Below are positions 1 to 9,515 of a DNA stretch of 13,997 nt, one piece after another. Source of the stretch: Phoronis ovalis. Its lineage: Eukaryota; Phoronida; Phoronidae. Each line of letters begins with the position of its first letter. The first letter of the stretch is position 1. Where the stretch lies: the NCBI GenBank assembly GCA_028565635.1, contig JAOXYB010017064.1:1-13997 (forward strand), in the 5' to 3' direction. Both the position numbers and the translations under genes were made by a program. The notes under the pieces are model-generated. The model saw only the letters and a program-made list of their open reading frames with translations. It was not told the origin of the DNA and did no database searches.

Positions 1-119
1 TATATATATATGTGTGTGTGTGTGCGTGTGTGTATATGTGTATTTGTGCATATGTGTATATATGTGTGTGTATGTGTGTACGTGTGTGTGTCTATGTGCA
101 TATGTGTATATGTATATAT
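1..119. repeat. TG/TA simple-sequence repeat (microsatellite)
   Basis: The first 119 bases are almost entirely alternating T with A or G, as interrupted runs of TA and TG dinucleotides with occasional C substitutions. The pattern stops abruptly near 'tatcgcg'. The repeat is cut by the window edge, so its full length is unknown. Such tracts are typical non-coding animal DNA and may form Z-DNA or be length-polymorphic. Confidence 0.95.
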
Positions 120-801
120 CTATCGCGTAATACAATCTTTGAATAAATATATGATGTCCAATATTTCATGGTTTTAACACATGTGGGTGGTTAATGGCAA
201 AACCAGGCAGCTACTTTGCCATTATGTGAACTTATGAGAAGCGTTTTAATTTGGTTATCGAACAATACCCTTCGCATTTGTGGTGCAACTTATGCATAAT
301 GTAGCATACTCACTAATGTAGACTTATCGACAGTCACAAACTAACCACATAGTCTTTTTAAGTGACCTTTTCCCTTGTATTTGATTGTTAGGCGGTCACA
401 CTCAAGAGTTTATAACCCGGGGTTTATATGGATAATAACCACAATGGCCAAATGGCAATAATTCAAAAGTAGCCACTTTCGTAAAAGCCAACATCGTGTC
501 TAATGCAAAATAGTATTACAGATGTTATCCAGATAGTAAGAACAATAAATTAAAGAAATTATTATATGTTGAAATTGAAATAACAGTCGTTTCCGTACCA
601 CTTCAAATATTACGGAACTAACTGGAAACTTTTGGCGAGTTACACCCAAAGTGAAGATTTATGATGTTATATTATAAACATTATGTCTAAATGTTTGTTT
701 TGACCGCATGTCTGCTGCAAAAACAATTGACTTTAAAATCGTTCTTCTTATGCCATCTTCATTAGCATATATTATGTCCGATATATATGGGGGTTAGACG
801 A
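120..801. other. non-coding, no gene seen
   Basis: AT-rich sequence with stop codons frequent in all six frames. No splice-flanked open segment, RNA gene or repeat structure was recognised by eye. Confidence 0.6.
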
Positions 802-1040
802 TCCAGGTTACCAGAAGGTCAGAAGTAACATCTAATCGTGCACGATAAGGTAATGCTAAAAAATTGTAACTTAAACTTTAGCACCATCCAGGAATTTGAA
901 GCACCAAATCAACCCCTTTGAAACGCACAGTCATTATAGGTTTTTTGCAGAAGTGCTTTTCTTCAAGGTAAATGTACTTTTGTGAAGAAACTTATTTAAT
1001 TTCTGTGTCATCCAGGTCTCTAGTGACAAGGTAACCTGGA
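802..1040. repeat. segment bounded by an 11-bp perfect inverted repeat
   Basis: TCCAGGTTACC at 802-812 is matched by its exact reverse complement GGTAACCTGGA at 1030-1040, bounding 239 bp. Inside lie a 10-bp palindrome TCGTGCACGA (836-845) and a short TGCTAAA/TTTAGCA stem (854-860 with 877-883). This could be a small MITE-like element. However, one such 11-bp pair at this spacing is about what chance allows in 14 kb, and I see no clear target-site duplication, so the call is weak. Confidence 0.25.
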
Positions 1041-1625
1041 ATGACTATATGATTAAACAATAGCTGTGTTGCACATTGTTGTAAAGAAAACTACTAATAA
1101 ATGTTTTTATATCAAAATCAAACGTGCAAATCGGAATAGTAAAAAAGCAGTAAGCATCTTCAGGTATTATACTAACAGTGAAGCAATGTTAAAACAAAAT
1201 TAATTGTTTTATAGTAACCGGTAGTTTTCAGTGACATAGGTGATACTAAAAAATAACTAGACTCGCCTTTTAGCAAAGGCCAGGTTGCACAAAGAAATAG
1301 TTGGATATCCAGACCTATTAGAATTATCCTGGAACCCATGGATGTTCAAATACCTCTGGATGACATTTAGGTCCTCTTGTCGAAAGTTCATGAAATTTTG
1401 GCTGTTTGACCTCTGAATGACCTATGGACCTCAAAGTCAGCTAACATAGCCTCTAAGTGACCTGTTAACTTTTCATCAAATTTGCGGAAATTAATTTTTT
1501 TTTTACCTTTTGACCTCAAAATGACCATACGACCCCTAGAGTACCTTTAAATGACATAAAACAATCATTTTCGGAAGTTAAATGCAATTATAAGAGTTTG
1601 ACCTTTTGACCCCTGAATAACCTTT

Positions 1626-1640
1626 TGACCTATTAGGTCA
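1626..1640. repeat. everted TGACCT-ATT-AGGTCA hexamer pair
   Basis: TGACCT (1626-1631) and AGGTCA (1635-1640) are exact reverse complements separated by 3 bases. Each half equals the nuclear-receptor half-site consensus AGGTCA. Because the surrounding element is full of TGACCT, the pairing may simply reflect its composition. Confidence 0.4.
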
Positions 1641-1795
1641 GCTATGATGACATAGGGATGACATATGTCAAATTATACGACTATAGCACCACTCTGTCTT
1701 GATTTATAGTATCTTGCTTATTAAAATTAACCAAAAACATGCTAAACAATAAAAAGCTGACCTTCTGACCCATAAAAGACTTCAAAAATCTTCAA

Positions 1796-1813
1796 GGTGA
1801 CCTTTAGGTCACC
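1796..1813. repeat. perfect 8-bp-arm inverted repeat GGTGACCT-TT-AGGTCACC
   Basis: GGTGACCT (1796-1803) and AGGTCACC (1806-1813) are exact reverse complements with a 2-base spacer. They contain an everted pair of AGGTCA half-sites. The repeat lies inside the TGACCT-rich element, so it may be a small cruciform or a by-product of the element's motif content. Confidence 0.45.
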
Positions 1814-2046
1814 AGACATCTTCATTTTTGAACGTTTTAAGACATTTTTTGAAATTTAACCTACTGACCTCAAATTGACCCCTGACCTAATTTTTGTATG
1901 TCCCCCTCCCTACTAAGTCCACACCTTAAGTTTGACACCCATAGCTCAAAGCGTCTCCCAGTTATAGACGTTTGAAAATTGGAAGAAAAAAGAAAAAAAA
2001 GAAAAAAGGTACAATCTCAATAGGTTGCACTTGCTGTGCAACCTAA

Positions 2047-4127
2047 TAATGTTGATTGGATATAGATCATTGTTTATTTTTATTTTTAGAATCTTTCAAC
2101 AAACACGACATTATCAGAAACTACAAATTACAAATTACGTGATAAGAGTGTGACCAGAAATTTATATGATTCATAAACGGGCGGAGTGGGGCGGTGTAGA
2201 CTCTCCTAATCTTAAAACGTCACATGTCTTAAATGAAACTATATAAGTAGACGATTACAGATAACTTTATATTGAAAAGAAATACTTTTAAGTTTGCAAA
2301 ACCTATATTATATATATAACTTATGCTATACCGTTGCCTCTCTGGAATAAGTTACACAGAAAAGATAACAGAATCAATTGCGGGAATCTTAAGGAATACG
2401 CATGTAACGTAAGTTTATTTACAGCTGGAGTATCTTGCCGCATGATTTAACTTGGTGAAACGCGTAGCAACATTTTACAAAATTTATGAGTTACAATAAG
2501 TGAATGCATGAATTTATTGTATTCAAAATTGATCGAATACTTTAATAAAAGTGCGATACAGCGTCGCTGTCTCCAAATGTTAATGTATATTTTGTTTGTT
2601 AATAAAGCAAAAAATATTGTAAATGAATTTATGAACCAAGAAATCAAAAAGAAATATCATTTCACTTTCTAAATTTAGATACAATGCACTTGTCCTAGCA
2701 ATCGATTTATTAATTTTACAATTAGAAGTACAGTGTATATTGTAGTGTTACACGTATTTTACACGATTTCTCTTGTCAAATCCAACTGAAATGGATAAAT
2801 TAAATGTTTAAAAATGCCCTAGGAAAAAACATCATGATGTGATTTAAATTCTTAGAATATTTGTACATGTTTTCTCAAACATACTGTAACGAAACAATAC
2901 CACAGAACTTGAAATTCTCAAATCAGATAGCTCACATGTATCATTTTTGCTATATAATCTTTTTGGTTATTTATTATATTTTAATATTAACATAGAAGTT
3001 AGTCCTTTTGTGGTAAGGACTGCTTTTCAAGGGAACCCTCTTGCATTTTGAAATATATCTTTTCAAATTGTCTTACAAAAGTACACCAAAAATTTTAAGG
3101 AATGGATTATACTGTTGCGTGATCTTTGAGATTTGAATACAATCACATGATATACCTGTATAAACCTTTCAGATATGCAACACGTACACAATCGTTTAGA
3201 CAAAATAAACGATTATATTGATGCAACTCTGGAGGTTTTTTTTTTCTCATGATCATCAGCGTGGTTATCACTTAGATTTTTTTTTATTGTGTTTTACGCT
3301 CTTGTAGAATCCTACCTAACCGCATATACCATATGGAAGTTTAATTATTTTCTGCAGATGTAATCAGGAATACACATATACTATGTTTACTATGCAGCTT
3401 ATGTGTAATGCCCATTTATTATCCCACTCTCTAAAATTTCTAAACAGTGGTTATATTGGTATTTATTGAACTATTTGCTACCTTAAGCTGAGTGCAAAAA
3501 ATATGGAAATGTGATACGGTTTTTTGTAGTTTACGGCGACGCGGATTAAGGAGGACGAAACGGGCCACTCAGATTATTACTGTATCCAGCGCACTATGCA
3601 CCATATAATCTGGCCACAAGGAATTTAGATAAATTTTATATATAAAAATGGGGCACTGTGCGTGTTTAAACTCGCCTACATTTCGAAATTGTGCGTAGGT
3701 ACCACCTATATTCCTAACTTTATATATAAATAACGGAGAATTTAATAAGATTCTCTCTGAATCGGATCTATAACCACTTTTGTCTATTCGCACCCCTGGT
3801 ATTCGTCTTTGTTTTAATCTTAGCAACAATTAATTAATACCTATCAATAACACAGACAGTTATTATATGCAAATTAATTTATATCTGTATAAAGGTAAAA
3901 AAAATCAAACAAAATTGTCATTTACTACAAAATTACAAACTAATAGCATTATTTACTTAGTGTATTACACAGGAAAGCAGCTTTAACTATAGTTAAATTT
4001 TGTCACATTGAAATATATCCTTTATCAATTAGTCCTCGTGGAAACCATGTCAGTAAGTTTTTGTTTGTTGACAGTCTGAGTAGGAGGTGATTACCGTTTT
4101 ATAGAGAGCTTTTGCATGAATCAGAAC
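2047..4127. other. upstream intergenic sequence, no gene seen
   Basis: AT-rich DNA between the repeat element and the putative promoter. The longest reading frames, 66 codons on the minus strand near 2450-2650 and 86 codons on the minus strand at 3569-3829, have low-complexity hydrophobic or tyrosine/isoleucine-rich translations and no recognisable domain, and I treat them as chance. A hairpin with 9-bp arms (3190-3198 with 3206-3214) and an imperfect one (3571-3577 with 3605-3611) are within chance expectation. Distal regulatory DNA for the downstream gene could lie here, but nothing shows it. Confidence 0.55.
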
Positions 4128-4133
4128 CACGTG
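4128..4133 (+). promoter_or_regulatory. E-box CACGTG in the proximal promoter
   Basis: A perfect CACGTG palindrome lies about 50 bp upstream of the TATA box and about 75-80 bp upstream of the predicted start site. It is the consensus for bHLH or bHLH-ZIP factors of the MYC/USF/CLOCK type. Function is inferred only from position and motif. Confidence 0.35.
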
Positions 4134-4177
4134 ACTTGTGATTTTGCCATGCACAGTCTGGTGGCGATATGAGGGAT

Positions 4178-4188
4178 TATATATAAAG
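4178..4188 (+). promoter_or_regulatory. TATA box (TATATATAAAG)
   Basis: TATATATAAAG is a strong eukaryotic TATA consensus. Transcription would begin about 25-32 bp downstream, near the A residues around 4205-4212. It lies about 410 bp upstream of coding exon A on the same strand, with an E-box just upstream, which fits a core promoter for this gene. In AT-rich DNA similar strings occur by chance, so support is the combination of position, E-box and downstream exon signals. Confidence 0.5.
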
Positions 4189-4204
4189 ATCTGATTGTGT
4201 TTTT

Positions 4205-4436
4205 ACAATAAGACTGTGATAACTGAAGACCATGTGTTCAGAACTACTTAGAGTGTACGTATTGTGTAGTAGAAAACAGGTTGCAGATTGTCTGTAAGGT
4301 TATTTTGATATTCTGGAGTGTGGTGGACAGGTTATACTTTGCTTTCAGCTCGGCTTATCATACAGTTCATACATTGATATCACAGACTTAACTACTTGCT
4401 GGATTAAATATTTTGAATTGGATTTTTGGATTTAAA
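4205..4436 (+). other. putative 5' untranslated exon
   Basis: This would be the first transcribed exon, from the predicted start site below the TATA box to a donor-like AAA|GTAAGC at 4437-4442. It contains a short upstream ORF and no long frame. The exon is inferred from signals only. If the donor is not used, the 5' UTR simply runs on to the coding start. Confidence 0.4.
4232..4297 (+). promoter_or_regulatory. upstream ORF of 21 codons in the 5' leader
   Basis: An ATG at 4232 with A at -3 opens a frame of 21 codons (begins MCSELLRVY) ending in TAA at 4295-4297. It lies about 20-30 bases from the predicted transcript start and well before the main coding start, and it does not overlap it. 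If the predicted start site is right, it would be the first ATG a scanning ribosome meets and could lower translation of the main protein. The peptide itself looks like no known product. Confidence 0.3.
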
Positions 4437-4608
4437 GTAAGCTTAAACATTTCAATAGTGAAATTTGAACATTTAAAAAGTACTAAGTTTTTAGAAACAT
4501 TTCTGATTTTTGTTTCTATTGTCAGGCTTATTTAAAGGGGTGACTAGTTTACGTCTATATCCATAACAGAAGTTGAAAGATAAACACGACAAATATTATG
4601 TTTTACAG
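4437..4608 (+). other. putative 5' UTR intron with two candidate acceptors
   Basis: The donor GTAAGC is at 4437. One acceptor is a pyrimidine-rich tract ending in GTCAG (AG at 4524-4525), giving an 89-bp intron. The other is TTTTACAG (AG at 4607-4608), giving a 172-bp intron. The second acceptor spans the ATG at 4598, so its use would remove that ATG from the mRNA and leave 4622 as the first in-frame start. The first acceptor has the better pyrimidine tract. Sequence alone cannot decide. Confidence 0.35.
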
Positions 4609-4621
4609 GACTGGACTAGGA

Positions 4622-4889
4622 ATGGATTTTAAAATGAAGAGTATAAAACTAGGAAGAATTCCACAATTAACTGTGTGTACATATCTCATACTATGGATGT
4701 TATCAAGTTGTACAACCTCTGTAGACAGTCGATCAATTCATAACAGACATATGACATGGCGAGGGCCAAGAGGAATTAATTTATTTCACGAAGAAAAACA
4801 TTCTCAACAAAAACGCTCAGCTGAAATTAGCTCAGAATCAGAGATTATACCTTTTGCATCAGTAGTGAAACACAGAAGTAAAAGACCAA
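4622..4889 (+). CDS. secreted peptide-hormone/neuropeptide precursor, coding exon A (signal peptide, spacer, cleavage sites)
   Basis: This exon encodes residues 1-89 and the first base of codon 90. Residues 1-12 form a basic n-region and about 13-30 (IPQLTVCTYLILWMLSSC) a hydrophobic core. Signal cleavage is likely near 33-36 (TTSVDS). A polar, His/Arg-rich spacer follows, then KR at 64-65, an acidic Ser/Glu segment 66-76, and RSKR at 85-88, a furin/prohormone-convertase site. The exon ends at a consensus donor (CAA|GTAAGT, 4890-4895) in phase 1. I chose Met 4622 because its context is good (G at -3, G at +4) and because the upstream in-frame ATG at 4598 overlaps a possible splice acceptor. 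Starting at 4598 would add 8 residues (MFYRTGLG), and Met 4634 is a third option. Read through the donor, the frame stops at 4931-4933. No homologue was recognised. Confidence 0.7.
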
Positions 4890-4933
4890 GTAAGTATTAC
4901 GCGTTTTTTACAACTTGTAACTTTTCAGTTTGA

Positions 4934-7900
4934 TCGAGCTGGTAGAAATAGTATATTTCATGGCATCAAACGATAAAAGCTTAATTAATAACATTGCTTC
5001 TAACTATGCAAAACTGGCACAGCCAGACTTACTCAAAAATTAATTTTGTAAGAAATGGTTCGTTAAAAAGGTAAATTATTATAGCTATTAAAGTTAAGTT
5101 AAACTCAATAACATTGGCCCCAAAACAATTAATTAAACGTTTGGATGAGAAAAAAGTTCAATTTTAATGATGCGTTGTAATTGTTTAAATTATGAATGGA
5201 TCCAATATATCATCGTAAAACATTGATGACATTTGCGTACTCATTAAAAGGTGACAATTAAATTACAACTAAATCAATACATAGCGGGATCATTACTTAC
5301 AAGTTGTCAAACTTAAATTTTCTAATTAACTACCACTAGAACTTTAAAAACCAATATGTATCATTTATAGATACCCATTTTGCGTAACTAAGGAAACCTC
5401 TGTTTATGTATAATAATACGCGTGTAACTGATATCCTTGGTTTTGTTGAAGTAATACAAATTGCTGTGCGACACTTTACCTGGAACTAACACGGAGGTCC
5501 CAACGATCCACAAAATGTGATGTATTACCATCAAATTAACTGAAAATTCCATTTGTGTAAAAGTTCAAAAGTGTAAATGTCACCATGCATGTTTAGAATC
5601 TTTCAATGAACCAAAGACCGTTTTCTTATCATGTACCACACCCATGATAAAACAGTCAATAATTAAATCCGGGGCAATGCACTTGTTTATTCTTGTTTCT
5701 TTTTGATGTTGATCCGCTACATCGTATTATATTATACCTGGCACTAATGCAAATTATTCCTCAATTTTCATGTACGTGTTTGTCAACATAAATCTAAAGA
5801 TTTTCGAAATGTCTTGAAGTGGTGCTTCATGTAGCTTAACGCTCATGATATATGCGGACCCTGGTATGCGGAATTTCCAACAAGAAGGAAAAATGTCCAC
5901 CGCGCCAAAGTTATTGTGGCCTAATTAATTATAATTATTATAATGAATCCGTTATATTGTTTACCTGGTCATCACCTTTTATCTGTCATTGCTATACTGC
6001 AGTTAAATTTGTATTATATTGTGTACGATAACATACACACATATAAATGTTTCCGCTGAACAAAAGTGACAATGTTCTAAAACGCTGTTTTGAATACAAG
6101 TACATGATGAGTGCAAAATGAAGCACATTGATTTATTAAATACTAGTCTAAATAGCATGATTTAGTATAGTTTATTTTAACGTAAATATTAAGTCTCTAA
6201 ACTCACAAAGCAGTTAGACAATTCCCAGGCAAGTCAATAGATTTATATTTCGAACGTACAGTAAATCCAATAATTTCGCACTTTTGACTTGTTGGGATTT
6301 GTTAACAAGATACGTGATTATACTGTACAACTTATCGGTTTAAGATATCAGACAGGAATTTATTATAAAAGAATTTCACCAGATCCGATAATATCGTTGT
6401 CATAAAGTAAGCTTTCCCCAATCGTTAATCAGAAAAAAAGAGGTCCAAATTAATCGAGGCTATCACCGAGGATATAAAATTATACTCCTTTCGAATGCAA
6501 AAAAAAAAAAATGCTTTTTTCTGTAATTTCCTGTTCAAGATGTAGGTCGCTGAGTGTCTCATTGAGTATGCCGTGTCTTAATGAGCATTGTCTAAAGTTA
6601 AATTGATTGAGGAATTATTTTAATGCTCGATGAAGTATTATATATGCATACTAAATATTTTATTGGCTGTTAGCACTTGAAATTAATATAGAAACATGTA
6701 ACTGTATAATGCCATGCAATGTCGTAGTTTATGTATTTTTTACCACTTACATGCATGTCGTGTAAACTCGCTCGATTACGGCGAATAAATAATTTAGATC
6801 CATGAATTCTAGAACTTTATTCCTTTGGCCGCAAACGTACCGAGCGCTTTAAATTTAGGGATTGATTTACGCGCAAATTGGGAAAAACAAAAGGAATTGA
6901 AATTTATTGTTTTCTTTAGGCAGTGCGTTTCACCGCTTCGAAAATTGTACCCTGAGGGCTGTGTAAATGAGGAATGAAACGTATAAACAACGAAAACAAT
7001 TTTTACATTCATGTATGCATACGAATAAAAAACATCTACACGCAGATATAGGCATGGATTCACACTATTTGTATTCATTAGCACACATTTTTAAAGCTTA
7101 CGTTAATGTATGAAAATAAAGTACAGAAAAATCGTTGTGAAATGTAAATCGCCGCATGTAAAATGATATCCCCGATGTATTCCTGTTTAAGAGGGCGTGG
7201 GTGACCGCTCAGTGAGAACTTCGACAGGTTTACGAATTGTGCAATTAAAGTAGAATAATTAAATCCAAACAATAAAGTTATTAAAAAGTAATAAAAAATG
7301 GTCTTTACAAAGTAAATATCAAAAACATAATGGACTATTGTATTTACAAATATTTAAACGTTTACCACAAATGATTACCTGTCATTTTATTCAAATAAAG
7401 CTAGATGTTTCGAATCTTTACTTTTCAAGGCGTTTATTGTTAAGTCTAAAAAGTAAATTTCCTAAAACGTGTTGAGGAAAAACTTTAATTACTAATCTGG
7501 TAGACCACCTGAATGTCGATGACTCCTTTTTAATAAATGTTATATTGTAACAAAAATTGTTTAGAAAAAAAATCTGTAAAATTAAAAAAAAATTCGAAGA
7601 AAAATGACACACTCGGTCAATGTTGCTGTTAATGCTAATGAATATCATAAATAATATACGTAGAAAGCCAGGAACACGCAACAATCTATACTTATGCCAT
7701 TTGTTTCGGATTGACGGCAAAGTCAAAATGTACCCGATTTCCTAACGAAAAATTACATGTAGCTAGATTGATGATGCTGCTACAAGCGTTTTACTTGTAA
7801 TGCATCATAGATTTATCTTGGGTAGTAGTGTTGGCCCAATCTTGTACCTGGTATATTCATTTGATTGAATACATAACGAAATTGATCGATGAGCATCCAA

Positions 7901-8339
7901 CAGGTAATAAAAAATGACTACTGTATAATTCGTATAATTACAGACCACCACAGCGACTGCATACGCAATACTCTTTGAAAATCCTCCTACTGCATGTTTG
8001 TAACATGACTTGTCTGTTGTGTTATTCTGCTATGTTCGATGTAATGTTTACTTGTCGTACATGGCCTATGTACTTGAACTAAAAAAAAGCTTCGTAATAC
8101 CAACAGAGATTTTTATGAATTTTTGTCTTCTTTTACCTGGTTTTATTGTTTGCCGCACTGTTTTTGTGTAATGCATCTATTTTTGTTATTCTATATCAAA
8201 CACTGCACAAGTACACTATTTCATTACTTCAGGTACTATATTATCTGTGTAATGCGGACTCACAGTAAATTCGTTAACATGATAGCACAACAGTGTCACA
8301 CCCATATGACAAGCAACGTAGGATCTCCCACCATTCTAA
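4934..8339. other. intron interior, no gene seen
   Basis: AT-rich sequence with a 13-A run at 6499-6511. The reading frames here (minus strand 6809-7084, 7078-7272 and 7418-7726, plus strand 8123-8380) are rich in Phe/Tyr/Ile/Asn and lack domains or convincing splice borders. They look like chance frames in AT-rich DNA. Confidence 0.5.
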
Positions 8340-8347
8340 TGACGTCA
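8340..8347. promoter_or_regulatory. perfect CRE octamer TGACGTCA (intronic)
   Basis: TGACGTCA is the full palindromic consensus for CREB/ATF bZIP factors, which commonly control neuropeptide genes. It lies about 3.5 kb inside the large intron. An intronic enhancer role is inference. Confidence 0.3.
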
Positions 8348-9093
8348 TTATTTGGAAAATGTACTTCAGACTCTCGCTAGTATTTAGTAACACGCAAAAC
8401 AAAAATCATAGAATTTGCATTTTTATTGTAATATTAGTTATTAATGTTTACAAAAAGTGACATGAAACAATGATAGTTTACATAAATAAAAAAAATACTT
8501 CGCAAACGGATCCAAAAGGTAACAGTAATTTCATTAAAAAAATGCATGCTGCAAAGTTCTGGAAGATTATGATTATCCTTATTAAAAATGCAGGCGATAA
8601 CGTTTATAAGCCGTAAAAATAACATTTAAACGTCCATTATTCCATTATTTTGTTGTTAAATAAAATATTTATATAAAAATACGCAAAATCATTGACTAAT
8701 CGATTTACAGGCGTATGTTCCAGTGTCGTTTTACATGTTAAAAGCTATTTTAACGCTCCCACCGGAACTGCAGTTTTTATTTCTTATCCCCGATCTTTTA
8801 TGAAAACTACAAAATGTAGCTAGCACATGAGTAAAAAATGTATTTCCCATAGCATAAATTGCATGCATCATTGCATGTTTGCAGACGGAAACACTTTTGT
8901 CAACGTAGATAAAACAAAAGTTAACTAATCATATCTGAACATATATTATTAATAGATTAATAAACGTGGATTAACTTGTACTAGTGAAGATGAAGGGGAC
9001 GGTGCATGTAACAACACCTTCGTCTTTTATTTCGTAGATAATTGCTTAGTTATAAACAAAATAATATCATCAAACGTGGAAGAAGCTTAATTA

Positions 9094-9515
9094 TTGTTTC
9101 GCCTGTATTTGATCGTATTTAAATAACAGCTTTAAAAATGTGTAGGTTATCTTTTAATGACAGTTAATAATTAAAGTAAAGAGTTCAATTACTGCGTTAT
9201 CTAATAATGAGATGGCATAATTATAACTATGTCTCGCCTATATTTGATCATATTTGAATAAAGTGCTTTAATACAAATATGCAAGTTTTATTGTTATTAC
9301 AATTAAAACTTAAAGTTAAGAGCTCTTGTGTTGCATTAACTAATGATGACAAAATACAATTAAGTTTGGACTACGTCTCTTCCACATTTGGTTATATCTG
9401 CATCAATGCTTTAGTTTGCAAGTAATATTTTAATCACAGGTAAAAACGATGTCATCATCAAGAGCTTATCTATGTATGAAATTACTGAATGATGACAATA
9501 CAAATTTGTAAATGT
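9094..9515. repeat. three divergent tandem copies of a ~135-145 bp unit
   Basis: Copies start near 9094, 9228 and 9372. The first two share a start block of the form TCGCCTRTATTTGATCRTAT, then TTRAATAA, TTAAAGTWAAGAG and a late block close to TAATRATGA. The distance between the TCGCC motifs (9099 and 9234) is 135 bp. The third copy is more degraded but keeps ATTTGGTTATAT, TGCTTTA, AAGAGCT and ACTGAATGATGACAATAC in the same order. A weaker partial copy may precede them at about 9019-9093. No coding potential is visible. This is either an old minisatellite-like duplication or an element that duplicated in place. Confidence 0.55.

Larger units (their letters stand above)
1281..2046. mobile_element. 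hairpin-ended, TGACCT-rich non-autonomous repeat element
   Basis: The left edge carries AGGTTGCACA (1282-1291). The right edge is a hairpin with a 10-bp perfect stem, TAGGTTGCAC at 2021-2030 and GTGCAACCTA at 2036-2045, around a 5-base loop. The outer hairpin arm is the inverted copy of the left-edge motif, so the two ends match each other. Between them are more than a dozen GACCT/GACCC motifs, mostly in one orientation, then an A-rich purine tract at 1981-2008 just before the hairpin. No ORF is present, so it would be non-autonomous. From memory, similar blocks ending in a purine tract and a short hairpin recur in marine invertebrate genomes. I cannot name the family or prove mobility, and the exact left boundary is uncertain. 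Confidence 0.55.

Noticed and set aside
3190-3214. Hairpin AATCGTTTA-7nt-TAAACGATT
   Set aside because: Arms of 9 bp at this spacing are expected about once or more by chance in 14 kb of AT-rich DNA, and there is no terminator or RNA-gene context.
3569-3829. 86-codon minus-strand reading frame
   Set aside because: The translation shows no domain, has repeated FIYK-type runs from TATATAAA sequence, and lacks splice or promoter support. It is best explained as a chance frame.
6499-6511. 13-A run as a retroposon tail
   Set aside because: No SINE/LINE body or target-site duplication was seen beside it. A simple A-run is enough explanation.
6809-7726. Minus-strand reading frames of 64-102 codons
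   Set aside because: Rich in Phe, Tyr, Ile and Asn as expected from random AT-rich DNA. No recognisable motif or exon borders.
8123-8380. 85-codon plus-strand frame with many Cys and Phe, beginning like a signal peptide
   Set aside because: The Cys residues are scattered without a regular framework, the first half is simply T-rich DNA, and there is no promoter or splice support.
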